A DNA stretch of 64,000 nt, taken from contig NZ_HE978644.1 of NCBI RefSeq assembly GCF_000312125.1, positions 163,127 through 227,126 on the forward strand, given 5' to 3'. This document shows positions 45,321-53,944 of this stretch, one piece after another. Each line of letters starts with the position of its first letter. Positions within the stretch are counted from its first letter, which is position 1. Made by a program: the position numbers and the translations under genes. The notes below the pieces were generated by a model. That model saw nothing but the letters and a program-made list of their open reading frames with translations. It was not told the origin of the DNA and ran no database searches. Origin of the DNA: Timonella senegalensis JC301. Lineage in GTDB: Bacteria; Actinomycetota; Actinomycetes; Actinomycetales; Cellulomonadaceae.

Positions 45321-46148
45321 CTAGTGGACTATCGCCGCCATGAATGTGCCATCCCAGTCGCGTGCGCGAGCCAGTTTCTGCGCTTCGAGGGGCGATACTG
45401 CAATTAGAACCGTACTTGACCCATCCCCGTTTTTCTCGGCAGCAGAAGGCTGTGTCCACTGACTTTGGTCCACGATTTCACCTTTGTCAGTCCCATGCGG
45501 GAGAACCACGTAGGCGCGCTCGGCAACGGGTTTGGACGACTCTGCGCCCGAGGAAGCCGCAGGTGAAAGCAGGTTCAGTAGACTGCCCCTCCGCACGAAG
45601 GCGAGTATTTCAGGGTTCGAAATTTTGACGGAGGTCAGGACCTTGCCAGTGGGGACAAGTCCCTCACCCACTCCCTCAGTCAGGGCGGAGAGTGGAAGGG
45701 GCGAGCCCTCCTCCAGGTCGACCAGGGCGATGAGCCCGACGGCGTCTGCAGGTTCCCGCGCCAACCAAGACCCGGGGGAAAACCCAGTGGGCCGACCGGA
45801 CTCCGCTGCCGAATCGGGCTGGTCGAGCCGGACTTCCCACGTTGCTGGAACCGCGGCCACGTCGTCAGCGCCGATCACGCGCCCTGGGGAGATCTTCGTT
45901 GTGGTCACGAGCACGGTGTCGAGCCCGCCTACACCGCCGGCGGACTGGCCCGTGGCACCCCCTGTTGCTATGACGATGACAACCACCAAAAGCAGAGCGG
46001 GGCGCCGGAAGCGCCACAGCGCAAACCTCACGCGGGTCTGCAGGGAGAAGCCGGGTTTCACGTGTGAAAACCTGGCTGCCGAGCGACGGAACTGAGTGCC
46101 AAGGTGGTTGCTGTCTGGATCGCGGGAAGGAAATGTGGAAAAGGGCAT
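45321..46148 (-). CDS. SAF-domain membrane protein
   Basis: 275 residues with one membrane segment (RPALLLVVVIVIATGGATG, about 48-66). The extracytoplasmic part has a SAF domain (about 75-160: TVLVTTTKISPGRVIGADDV) as in CpaB/RcpC pilus assembly and FlgA. No Tad pilus genes lie nearby, so it is likely an orphan relative. It lies 45 bases from mscL on the same strand; 3' end overlaps nothing. The second half holds a VKISNPEILAFVRRGS ... LIAVSPLEAQKLA block common to such proteins. Confidence 0.82.
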   Translation of the reverse strand: MPFSTFPSRDPDSNHLGTQFRRSAARFSHVKPGFSLQTRVRFALWRFRRPALLLVVVIVIATGGATGQSAGGVGGLDTVLVTTTKISPGRVIGADDVAAVPATWEVRLDQPDSAAESGRPTGFSPGSWLAREPADAVGLIALVDLEEGSPLPLSALTEGVGEGLVPTGKVLTSVKISNPEILAFVRRGSLLNLLSPAASSGAESSKPVAERAYVVLPHGTDKGEIVDQSQWTQPSAAEKNGDGSSTVLIAVSPLEAQKLARARDWDGTFMAAIVH

Positions 46149-46246
46149 ACCTCAGGGTGGGGCACCTGCACCACGCACCGACTACGGACTGAGGAAGAAA
46201 GCGCTACGAGAGTGGATCGTCGTGAATCAGTAAAGGCTGGGGAAAA

Positions 46247-46285
46247 CGCGTGGGCCCGTATTCCAAAGGAATACGGGCCCACGCG
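46247..46285 (-). terminator. Terminator of fmdB-like gene
   Basis: 18-bp perfect stem (46247-46264 with 46268-46285), 3-base loop, 15 bases downstream of the gene on the minus strand, with T4 after the stem on that strand. Confidence 0.9.
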
Positions 46286-46300
46286 GCGTATGTGGTCGGA

Positions 46301-46492
46301 CTACTTAGACGAGCTAGACGCCGAGTCTGTGCGGTAGAAACCAGCACCCTTGAAGGTCACTGCCGGAGTGGAGAAGACCTTACGCAGGAGGCCGTCACAC
46401 TCGGGGCACACAGTGAGTGCGGACTCAGAGAACGACTGGTGAATATCGAAAGCGTGGCCACAGACCGTGCAACGGTATGAATACGTGGGCAC
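46301..46492 (-). CDS. FmdB-family zinc-ribbon protein
   Basis: 63 residues from GTG 46492, with GGGAGA upstream. MPTYSYRCTVCGHAFD at the start and VCPECDG provide a four-cysteine zinc ribbon; the tail is Ser-rich. Usual family length. FmdB proteins are named for a regulator of formamidase/amidase operons, but most have unknown roles. It matches Rv0991c in the conserved block. Confidence 0.93.
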   Translation of the reverse strand: MPTYSYRCTVCGHAFDIHQSFSESALTVCPECDGLLRKVFSTPAVTFKGAGFYRTDSASSSSK

Positions 46493-46560
46493 AAGTTCTC
46501 CCTCTACTTGGCGATGACATCAGGCAACCGGCGTTGGCACTCAGTTGCCCCGAGTGCCAA

Positions 46561-47205
46561 TCATAGTCCTTCGGACGGGAGCATTCGCCAACTTGTGGTG
46601 GTTGCCACTGCATCGATGGGGAGGTCGTGGTCCTCACGCGGCAACTGGTGCGAGGTCGCGGGATAGAACTCCTCGGGAAAGATCACGCCAATCGTCAAGG
46701 CGTCCTCGCGGGCGTGCAGAAGCGCGCGGTCATACCAGCCGCCGCCCTGCCCGAGGCGAGTACCGGTGGAGTCGATCGCGAGCGCTGGAACGATGATGGC
46801 ATCCGCAGCTGACAGCGCCTCCGGGCCAAGCGTAGGGGAGGACGGCTCCGACGGTCGGCCAGGAGCACGCTGCTGGAGATCCTCCACGCTGATGAACTCC
46901 GCCCAGTCGCGCTGAAGTCCAGCGCCCAGAACCGGAAGCAGGACCGTCTTGCCCAGTGCCTTCAGGTACTCCAAGAGGGCGTATGTTGATGGCTCGTTTG
47001 CGCGGGAGGTGTAGGCCGCGACAACGCGTGCCTCCTTCACCGCTGGGATCGTCAAGACGGTGGTTGCTATGTCCTGACCCGCTTCTTTGCGGAGACGTTC
47101 ACTGCGCTGCGCCCGGGTCTCGCGGATCGCAGCCCGCAGGGCCGACTTGAGGTCTTCAATTTCGCTGAACTCTTCCACAGGGAAGGGCTGGTTTTTGCCA
47201 CTCAT
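46561..47205 (-). CDS. 5-formyltetrahydrofolate cyclo-ligase
   Basis: 214 residues from the ATG at 47205; the longer frame adds a 45-residue non-family tail. Converts 5-formyl-THF to 5,10-methenyl-THF using ATP. The signature LGQGGGWYDRALL is intact, as is SERLRKEAGQDIAT near the N-terminus and the final HDLPIDAVAT strand. No Shine-Dalgarno; a TACTTTT box ends 5 bases before the ATG, suggesting a leaderless message. Divergent from the MoeA-like gene. Confidence 0.94.
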   Translation of the reverse strand: MSGKNQPFPVEEFSEIEDLKSALRAAIRETRAQRSERLRKEAGQDIATTVLTIPAVKEARVVAAYTSRANEPSTYALLEYLKALGKTVLLPVLGAGLQRDWAEFISVEDLQQRAPGRPSEPSSPTLGPEALSAADAIIVPALAIDSTGTRLGQGGGWYDRALLHAREDALTIGVIFPEEFYPATSHQLPREDHDLPIDAVATTTSWRMLPSEGL

Positions 47206-47353
47206 AGTTAAAAGTATCTCAAAGAAATTGCCATGGTGTGGTCGAAAACTAGTCTGTGACGTCAAAGGTCCGCGAAGAGCGCGGCAATCTGGTTTAGCCT
47301 GAGTTGGCACGGGCACCCGTCCCGCCCCACACCCTCGCAAGCATTAGGTCGGC

Positions 47354-48598
47354 ATGAAATCCGTTCAGCAACAACTGGCAAGTGTTCTCTCGATGGTCAG
47401 TCAGGTGCCACCCCTCGAAGTGGTCCTCACCGATGCGGCAGGTTGCATTCTCGCCGCAGACATCGTGGTCACGGAGAACGTGCCGCCCCGGGCAATCGCC
47501 GCCTGTGACGGATACGCAGTCCGCAGCCAGGACACGCAGGGTGCCACACGTGCCGCCCCCGCAACACTTCCCGTTGCGCACGCTGTGGCCGATCAGACCG
47601 CAGAGCCCTTCCGGATCGTCGATTTCCAGACCATCAGGGTTTCATCCGGTGTACCTCTACCCATTGGGGCGGACGCAATCGTTCCGCTCTCACAGACGGA
47701 CCGAGGGCTCGCGCGCGTTAACGTGTTCGCCGGCGTGGTTCCGGGGGAGAACGTCTACCAGGCAGGATCGGACGTGCCACAGGGCGCGACCGCGCTGGAA
47801 GCTGGAACGCGACTTGGCGCGCGCCAGCTCGCGCTCGCGGCCAGCCTCGGATTCCAGCGCATCAAGGTGCACCCCGCGCCGCGCGTGGTGATTGTCCCCG
47901 TTGGCGATGAGCTGGTCCAGCCGGGCTCCAACAAGCCTGGGGTGTTTGACGCGAACGGCCCGTCACTGCGCACCGCGGTCCGGGACGTTGGTGCAGTGGC
48001 AATCCAGGTCCACCCGGTCACAGATTCCAACGCCGAACTGCGGGAGGCGCTCGAGGACCAGCTCGTCCGCGCGGACGTCATCATTACTACCGGCGGGCTC
48101 TCTGAGGGAGAGGGCGATACCCTGCGTGACGTCCTCAGCCCACTCGGTGAGGTCCGGTTCGACCACGTGGCGATGCACCCGGGCATGAACCAGGGCTACG
48201 GGATGCTTGCGAGCGGAGGTTTTATCGAGGAAGACGGCAGGATGATTCCGCTCTACGCGCTTCCCGGCCAGCCGGCCGCGGCCCAGATCGGCTTTGAGGT
48301 ATTCGTTCGACCCATGCTCCGCGCGATGGCCGGATACTCGGACCTCTACAGGGCGTCGATTCCCGCCACCTCCACGCAGCGCTGGAACTCGCCTTCTGGA
48401 GTGCGCCAGTTCATCCCCGTGCAGGTGACGGGCAGCCCCGACGAGGGATACCAGTTCTTTGCCACATCCGATCCCGCGCAGTCCCAGACGCTCACCATGG
48501 GTGCGCTCGCCAACGCGAACGCCCTGGCAGTGGTCCCCGAGGACGTCACGGAGGTCTCCATCGGATCCTCCTTGCACTGCTTGATCCTTGACGACTAA
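47354..48598 (+). CDS. MoeA/Glp-like molybdopterin transferase family protein
   Basis: 414 residues with MoeA domain order: MoeA_N, ACDGYAVRS (Asp52), the ADVIITTGGLSEGEGDTLRD MPT-binding loop near 240-255, and LYALPGQPAAAQIGFEVFVRPML near 300. Two motifs depart from canonical MoeA: TTGGxSxG-xD is TTGGLSEGEGD, and GLPGNPVS is ALPGQPAAA. No other molybdenum-cofactor gene is in the window. In corynebacteria a MoeA paralogue called Glp, with membrane receptor GlpR, works in cell division; the gene order here matches that locus, so a division role is plausible. Confidence 0.88.
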   Translation: MKSVQQQLASVLSMVSQVPPLEVVLTDAAGCILAADIVVTENVPPRAIAACDGYAVRSQDTQGATRAAPATLPVAHAVADQTAEPFRIVDFQTIRVSSGVPLPIGADAIVPLSQTDRGLARVNVFAGVVPGENVYQAGSDVPQGATALEAGTRLGARQLALAASLGFQRIKVHPAPRVVIVPVGDELVQPGSNKPGVFDANGPSLRTAVRDVGAVAIQVHPVTDSNAELREALEDQLVRADVIITTGGLSEGEGDTLRDVLSPLGEVRFDHVAMHPGMNQGYGMLASGGFIEEDGRMIPLYALPGQPAAAQIGFEVFVRPMLRAMAGYSDLYRASIPATSTQRWNSPSGVRQFIPVQVTGSPDEGYQFFATSDPAQSQTLTMGALANANALAVVPEDVTEVSIGSSLHCLILDD

Positions 48599-48667
48599 GT
48601 TGTGCTGAAGTGAGGTCTGTGGTGCTGCTGAGGTTATGCCTCTCGGCACAACGAGGAGGGAGGTCCC

Positions 48668-49297
48668 ATGTTCGGTGCGTCGCACTGGCCAGTCACGCTG
48701 CGTGAAGACGCGTGGGAAGAGCCGCCGTTTGGGACCCTGATCCTGAGACCACTCAAACGTTCCGACGCGGATGCGTGGACCAGGGTGCGCCGGGAAAATC
48801 GGGAATGGCTCGCGCCCTGGGACGCAACTCTTCCGCTGGTTGCGGGGGAGCCGCGCCCTGCGGGAACAACCTACTCCCAGTACATTTCCGCACTAGGTCG
48901 CGCGGCGCGTTCGGGCGAGGGCTACATGTTTGCCATGTTCCTAGATGGGGAATTCTGCGGCCAGATCTCGCTGGGGAGCATCTCGATGGGCTCTCTGCGC
49001 TCAGGTGTGATTGGTTACTGGGTCTCGCGTTCGGTTGCGGGACGCGGTGTCACCCCAACCGCCGTGGCAATGGTCCTTGACTATGCGTTCCAGGTACTCC
49101 GGCTCCACCGGGTCGAGATCAACATCCGCCCCGAGAACGGGCCGAGCCTCCGGGTTGTTGAAAAGCTGGGCATACGGTACGAGGGCCTGCGCAAGGGATA
49201 CCTCCACATCAATGGAGAATGGGCGGACCACAGATCCTTTGCGATAACCCAGGAAGAAGTCGGCGACGGCATCATGGCACGCTGGCGCTCGCGATAG
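48668..49297 (+). CDS. rimJ: RimJ/RimL-family GNAT N-acetyltransferase
   Basis: 209 residues, ATG at 48668 preceded by GGGAGG. GNAT core: the IRPENGPSLRVVEKLGIRYEG stretch is the RimJ-type acetyl-CoA region, with GVIGYWVSRSVAGRGVTP. Likely acetylates the N-terminus of ribosomal protein S5 or another alpha-amine. It sits between the MoeA-like gene and the membrane protein, as Rv0995 does between Rv0994 and Rv0996. Confidence 0.92.
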   Translation: MFGASHWPVTLREDAWEEPPFGTLILRPLKRSDADAWTRVRRENREWLAPWDATLPLVAGEPRPAGTTYSQYISALGRAARSGEGYMFAMFLDGEFCGQISLGSISMGSLRSGVIGYWVSRSVAGRGVTPTAVAMVLDYAFQVLRLHRVEINIRPENGPSLRVVEKLGIRYEGLRKGYLHINGEWADHRSFAITQEEVGDGIMARWRSR

Positions 49298-49458
49298 GTA
49301 GCTACATCCGATTGGCCACCCTTGTCCAGGTTTCAGCATGGGGAGTTTGCGCAGGTAGATGGGTAGTTGCCAAGGGTGAACTGCTTACACTAATGTCATT
49401 TGGTTTGGCGACACACCGAAAAACATCCCCTTTTCGCAGATAGTGCTGGCATAACGTC

Positions 49459-50619
49459 ATGATTGTGAACTCACCCGTAGCCATTGGCATTCTTGCGATT
49501 GTCGGGCTGTGGGTTGCCTTTCTCGTGCCGAACACGCTTCGGCGCCGCCAGTATATGAAGGATTCTCGGGCCGAAGACCGGTTCTCGGGAGAACTTCGAG
49601 TGCTTGCAGTGTGCACGGACGATTCCTCGGGCAAGGCATCTTCACAACGAAGCGAACCTTCCAGTTCCTCGGCGATTCTTACTCCGCCGCTGGGAATGGA
49701 AAGTAGGCCACAGCTTACCGCCAGGCAAGGAGGAACGATGTCAGGTAGCACCATGAGCCCCGCACGCCGTGCCTTGCTCGCCGAACGCGCCGCTGCCGCA
49801 CGCCGCCGAGCCATCCTGACCCTTGGCCTGATCACCGCAACGATCATCCTGCTTGTTGTTGGGCTGTCCACTGCCATGAGCGCTGCGTGGGCACTTATAC
49901 CTGCCACGCTGACGGGAACCGTCATGGTGCTGGGTCGCCGGGCCGTGATCGCACAGGAGCGGGCTGACGCTGCACGCGCTGAACGCGCAGCGCGCCGGAA
50001 CTATCCGCAGCGGGAAATGACCCCCACCGAACGCCGACTCGCAGGTCGTCCAGTACCTGCCGTCCGCACGGGCGAGCAGCGCACCATCAGCGAGGACATC
50101 TCAACCACGGTGATCTCGCGCGTTGAGGCCTCGATGTTTGCCAAGAAGCACGTCACCGGCCGGCCAGTAGCCAAGGACGTCCAGCAAGGTACCGCCCGCC
50201 CAAATGCGCCGGTTCGTGCACGCGCATCGGTGTCCAAGCCGTCGGCTGCCTCCACTATCTCTGCGCTCTCACCGGCAACTGAAGCAACACCTGCGGTTCC
50301 TTCCGCGGCCGCCACAGCCACCACGGCCTCACCGGCTATGGCTGCCGGCGCGCAGTCACCTGCACGCGCTTGGACGTCGACTCCGGTGCCCCCACCTGTG
50401 TACGCGGCTAAGGCCGCTGCGCCACGCTGGGAGCCTGCGGGCATCACAACTGAGCTTCAGCAGATCACCAAGGCCCGCATGGAACAGATCGCACGGGAGT
50501 CCGCCGCTCGCGGTGAGCAGGACCTATCCGACGACGCCGCTCCAGCGGTCTCCGAGCAGACCCCGGACTCACTGGGAGTCTCGCTGAACTCGGTCCTCGC
50601 ACGCCGTCGCGCGGTCTGA
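49459..50619 (+). CDS. GlpR/Rv0996-like membrane protein
   Basis: 386 residues. TM1 near residues 5-22 (VAIGILAIVGLWVAFLVP), followed by a basic patch; two more segments at about 112-152. A long Ala/Pro/Ser-rich tail follows with a charged end. Position after moeA-rimJ and the topology match Rv0996 and the corynebacterial GlpR, the receptor for the MoeA-like Glp. No catalytic motif. Start lacks a clear Shine-Dalgarno. Confidence 0.75.
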   Translation: MIVNSPVAIGILAIVGLWVAFLVPNTLRRRQYMKDSRAEDRFSGELRVLAVCTDDSSGKASSQRSEPSSSSAILTPPLGMESRPQLTARQGGTMSGSTMSPARRALLAERAAAARRRAILTLGLITATIILLVVGLSTAMSAAWALIPATLTGTVMVLGRRAVIAQERADAARAERAARRNYPQREMTPTERRLAGRPVPAVRTGEQRTISEDISTTVISRVEASMFAKKHVTGRPVAKDVQQGTARPNAPVRARASVSKPSAASTISALSPATEATPAVPSAAATATTASPAMAAGAQSPARAWTSTPVPPPVYAAKAAAPRWEPAGITTELQQITKARMEQIARESAARGEQDLSDDAAPAVSEQTPDSLGVSLNSVLARRRAV

Positions 50620-50831
50620 CTCCGTCCCTGCATTCCAGCGCCGGCATTCGGCACTGAGTTCCAGCACTCCCAAGCATTCCGCCCAGCGCCGCGCTCGGGA
50701 CTGCTCCCCAGCCTCGACCTAGTTGATCCATATCCAATGTCGGCGTAACCCCCTAGGATGTACCACAGGGTCGGTCAATTGACCCGCCATCTGCGCGCCC
50801 CCGCCGCGCTGCTGTGCCCCCAGGAGGAAGA

Positions 50832-52220
50832 ATGTCTGACATTTCCACGTGCGTAACCGAGGTCCGCGAGGCGTTCGCCAAGGGGCTCACTAAGCCGAGT
50901 AAGTGGCGCAAGAGCCAGCTCAAGGCGCTCGACAGGCTCCTGGTGGAGAACGAGCAGGCGATCACCGGTGCTCTGCGCGATGACCTGGGCAAGCACCCTT
51001 CGGAGGCCTACACCACTGAGATCTCGATCGTGCGTGGCGAGATCTCGAACACGCTCTCGCACCTCGGCCGGTGGCTAGCGCCCAAGCCTGTAAAGCCTTC
51101 TATCGCCGTGCTTCCCGCAAACGCGTACACAATCCTGGAACCGCTCGGCGTCGCTCTCATCATCGCGCCGTGGAACTATCCGGTTCAGCTCCTTCTGGGC
51201 CCGCTCGTGGGTGCGATTGCCGCGGGAAACTCCGTCATTCTTAAGCCGAGTGAGTTAGCTCCGCGCACCTCCACACTGATTGCCACGCTGGTTCCACGCT
51301 ACCTAGACACCCGTGCAATCCGAGTGGTCGAGGGCGCTGTGGAGGAGACCACCGCGTTGCTGGAAGAGAAGTTCGACCACATCTTCTACACGGGCAACGG
51401 CCGAGTAGCGCGGATCGTGATGGCTGCGGCCGCCAAGAACCTGACGCCCGTCACGCTTGAGCTTGGCGGGAAGTCGCCCACCTACGTGGACGAAACCGCC
51501 GACCTTGACGCAGTTGCCAAGCGCCTGGCGTGGGGCAAGTTCGTGAACGCCGGCCAGACCTGCGTGGCTCCCGATTACGTGCTCGCGTCTGAGTCCATTG
51601 CACAGGAGCTCGCGAGCAAGGTCAGCGCAGCGATCACAGCGATGTACGGCACCAACGTCCAGTCCAACGATCAGTACGGCCGGATCGTCAACGAGAATCA
51701 CTTTGACCGACTCGTGGGGCTCATGGATGAGTCCGCCGGCAACGGTGCGGTTGCGCACGGCGGCTCGAGCAGCCGTGGTGACCTCTTCATTGAGCCGACC
51801 GTTCTACTTGGTACTCAACGCACGGCGCCCGTGATGGGCCAGGAGATTTTTGGCCCGATCCTGCCGATCATTCCGGTCTATAGCGTGGACGACGCAATCG
51901 ACTTCATCAACGCGGGGGACAAGCCACTCGCGCTCTACGTGTTCACCAACCGCAAGGATGTGCGCCAGCGCTTCCTGCGCGACACGTCGTCCGGGGCACT
52001 GGGCTTCGGGCTTCCTGTGGCGCACCTTGCCATCCCTGACCTTCCGTTCGGTGGGGTAGGCGAATCGGGCATGGGCGCATACCACGGTAAGCGGTCGATC
52101 GAGATCTTCTCCCACGAGAAGTCGGTGGTGTCCAAGCCGATGGTGCCCGACACAATGGCGCTGGTCTACCCTCCGTTCAGCCCAAAGAAGTTGGGGATTG
52201 TCCGCAGACTGCTCGGCTAA
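50832..52220 (+). CDS. Aldehyde dehydrogenase
   Basis: 462 residues from the ATG at 50832, with AGGAGGA upstream. NAD(P)-dependent aldehyde oxidation. Catalytic residues present: Asn115 in APWNYP, Glu210 in LELGGKSP, Cys244 in GQTCVAP. Its length (short ALDH, lacking an N-terminal extension) and the end region NLPFGGVGxSGMGxYHG-type block fit class 3 / fatty aldehyde dehydrogenases. Substrate unknown; EamA exporter follows by 37 bases. Confidence 0.95.
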   Translation: MSDISTCVTEVREAFAKGLTKPSKWRKSQLKALDRLLVENEQAITGALRDDLGKHPSEAYTTEISIVRGEISNTLSHLGRWLAPKPVKPSIAVLPANAYTILEPLGVALIIAPWNYPVQLLLGPLVGAIAAGNSVILKPSELAPRTSTLIATLVPRYLDTRAIRVVEGAVEETTALLEEKFDHIFYTGNGRVARIVMAAAAKNLTPVTLELGGKSPTYVDETADLDAVAKRLAWGKFVNAGQTCVAPDYVLASESIAQELASKVSAAITAMYGTNVQSNDQYGRIVNENHFDRLVGLMDESAGNGAVAHGGSSSRGDLFIEPTVLLGTQRTAPVMGQEIFGPILPIIPVYSVDDAIDFINAGDKPLALYVFTNRKDVRQRFLRDTSSGALGFGLPVAHLAIPDLPFGGVGESGMGAYHGKRSIEIFSHEKSVVSKPMVPDTMALVYPPFSPKKLGIVRRLLG

Positions 52221-52257
52221 AGTTGCCGCCCATTTTTGGCGATAGTATTGGGCCGAA

Positions 52258-53253
52258 ATGGCAGCAGAATTGGCAACACAGACTCCACCCCCATCCGTCG
52301 ACTCAGCAAGCGATCCAGCACTTGTCCCTGCGCTCGATTCAACCGCCGTCTCGGCGCGCACCGCGACGGGTGCGAGCAGTGATCCTTCCAATCCGGGCGT
52401 CACCCGCCGGGGCGTTCTCATCGCCGCCGGGCTCGTGGCGTTTGGATCCCTGAGCATTCAGCTGTCCTCGTTTGCGGCGTCCAAGGTGTTTGAGGACCTC
52501 GGCACGCCCGCAGCGAGCGCCGGGCGAATGCTCATTGCGGCGGTCGTGCTGCTCGTGGTCTTCTGCCCGCGGCTGCGCGGTCTGACCCGCACGGACTGGA
52601 TCGGCATCGCGGTGTACGGCGGGTCAATGGCACTTATGAACCTCTCGCTGTTTGCCGCTGTCGAACGCATGCCCCTGGGGATCGCTGTCACGATCGAGTT
52701 CCTGGGACCCTGCGCCGTTGCGCTTCTTGCATCTCGCAGAATGTGGGAGGGCCTCTGTGCGCTGCTCGCGCTGGGAGGCGTGGCCCTCATTGCGGGCCCG
52801 AGCGGGGACGCCAACCTTGCGGGTATCGCGTTCGCATCCATGGCCGCGCTGAGCTTTGCCGTGTACACCGTGTTCGCCGAGAAGGTGGGCAAGTCCGGCG
52901 GTGGCATGGGGAACCTCGCGCTCTCGGTCGCGTTTGCTGCGCTCCTACTACTGCCCTTCGGGATTGCGCGCGCCGGTGACGTCACGGCCACTCACCTGGG
53001 TTGGCTCGCGATCTCCGGCATCTGCGGTGCGGTGATCGGCTACGGCATGGACACCCTCGCCGCCCGCGTGACCTCCGGCCGCGTGATCGGAACGCTGTTC
53101 TCGATCGACCCGGTCATGGGCCTCGTGATCGGCTGGCTCGTGATGGGCCAAACCATCTCGTCGTACTCGCTCGCCGGAATCGTCGTGGTCGCAGCCGCTG
53201 GCGCGCTGCTCGTGTGGATCAGTGGCGGTCACGCGAAACCCGCTTCTAACTGA
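52258..53253 (+). CDS. EamA (DMT) family transporter, RhtA-like
   Basis: 331 residues with 10 predicted membrane helices and two EamA repeats. The N-terminal 55 residues are a polar Ser/Thr/Pro extension. The motif AVERMPLGIAVTIEFLGPCAVAL is like the RhtA threonine/homoserine exporter. Possibly cotranscribed with the aldehyde dehydrogenase upstream. Export of an amino acid is plausible by family, not proven. Confidence 0.88.
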   Translation: MAAELATQTPPPSVDSASDPALVPALDSTAVSARTATGASSDPSNPGVTRRGVLIAAGLVAFGSLSIQLSSFAASKVFEDLGTPAASAGRMLIAAVVLLVVFCPRLRGLTRTDWIGIAVYGGSMALMNLSLFAAVERMPLGIAVTIEFLGPCAVALLASRRMWEGLCALLALGGVALIAGPSGDANLAGIAFASMAALSFAVYTVFAEKVGKSGGGMGNLALSVAFAALLLLPFGIARAGDVTATHLGWLAISGICGAVIGYGMDTLAARVTSGRVIGTLFSIDPVMGLVIGWLVMGQTISSYSLAGIVVVAAAGALLVWISGGHAKPASN

Positions 53254-53370
53254 TTTTCGACGATCGAGTTGAGTCCCGTCTGACGCCCACTTCCGGCATG
53301 CTGGCCCCGCGCAGCCGGTCCTGCTCCCAGCGCAGGGTGCGCTGGAACGGGTGCAAGATCGTCGAGAATC
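53252..53370. repeat. 14-bp inverted repeat flanking a short intergenic region
   Basis: GATTTTCGACGATC (53252-53265) and GATCGTCGAGAATC (53357-53370), inverted with one G-T pair, enclosing 91 bases between the EamA gene and the next gene. The left arm touches the EamA stop. The core is one of the dispersed copies of GATTYTCGACGAT. Confidence 0.7.
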
Positions 53371-53386
53371 TGGGTAGGGTTGCCGC

Positions 53387-53929
53387 ATGGCGCAGATGAG
53401 CTGGGACGCAATTGAGAAGGCAACAGGCACGTCGGGCGAGGCATGGTGCGCGCTGCTGGACGAACGTGGGGCAGCGCAGCTGAACCACACTGCGATCGCG
53501 GCGATCACCACCGAGGCGATCGCGGACATCGCGTCAGCCGGCTGGTGGGCGCAGGCGGTGGCAATTGCGTACGAGCAGGACCGCGGGCTGCGGGTTGTCG
53601 GACAGACCCACGACGGCGCGTTCGCGGCGAATGCGAGCAAGACAGTACCCGGAACGATGGACGAGGTCCTCGAACGGTGGTCCGCGTACATGGGTGAGCC
53701 CTCGGACCTCAATGGGGTGCCTCTGGATAGGGCGCCGTCCACGAGCGCAACTGAAAAGTGGCGCTACTGGCGGTGCACCCTGGTCAACGGCTCCAAGGTC
53801 AACGGCACAATCAACGCCAAGTCCCCCGAGAAGGTGACGATGGCGATCCAGCACGCAGACCTTTCGAGCCTTGAGGAGAGGGACGATTGGCGCGACTTTT
53901 GGAAGGCCACGCTCAAGGGATTCGCCTAG
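53387..53929 (+). CDS. DUF4287-like protein with SRPBCC-like end
   Basis: 180 residues, cytoplasmic. N-terminal region (about 5-75) has the DUF4287 pattern GxSGEAWCALLDERGA ... HTAIAAI ... GWWAQAVAIAYEQDRGLR. The C-terminal part (about 110-180) with KWRYWRCTL and an alternation of strands looks like an AHSA1/SRPBCC fold. Function unknown. Ends 15 bases before the convergent pmt gene, with no terminator between. Confidence 0.7.
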   Translation: MAQMSWDAIEKATGTSGEAWCALLDERGAAQLNHTAIAAITTEAIADIASAGWWAQAVAIAYEQDRGLRVVGQTHDGAFAANASKTVPGTMDEVLERWSAYMGEPSDLNGVPLDRAPSTSATEKWRYWRCTLVNGSKVNGTINAKSPEKVTMAIQHADLSSLEERDDWRDFWKATLKGFA

Positions 53930-53944
53930 GCGGAACTCGGCGGA

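Noticed and set aside
48599-48652. GTTGTGC/GCACAAC hairpin between moeA-like and rimJ as a terminator
   Set aside because: Inner pairing is poor and no T tract; position within a likely operon.
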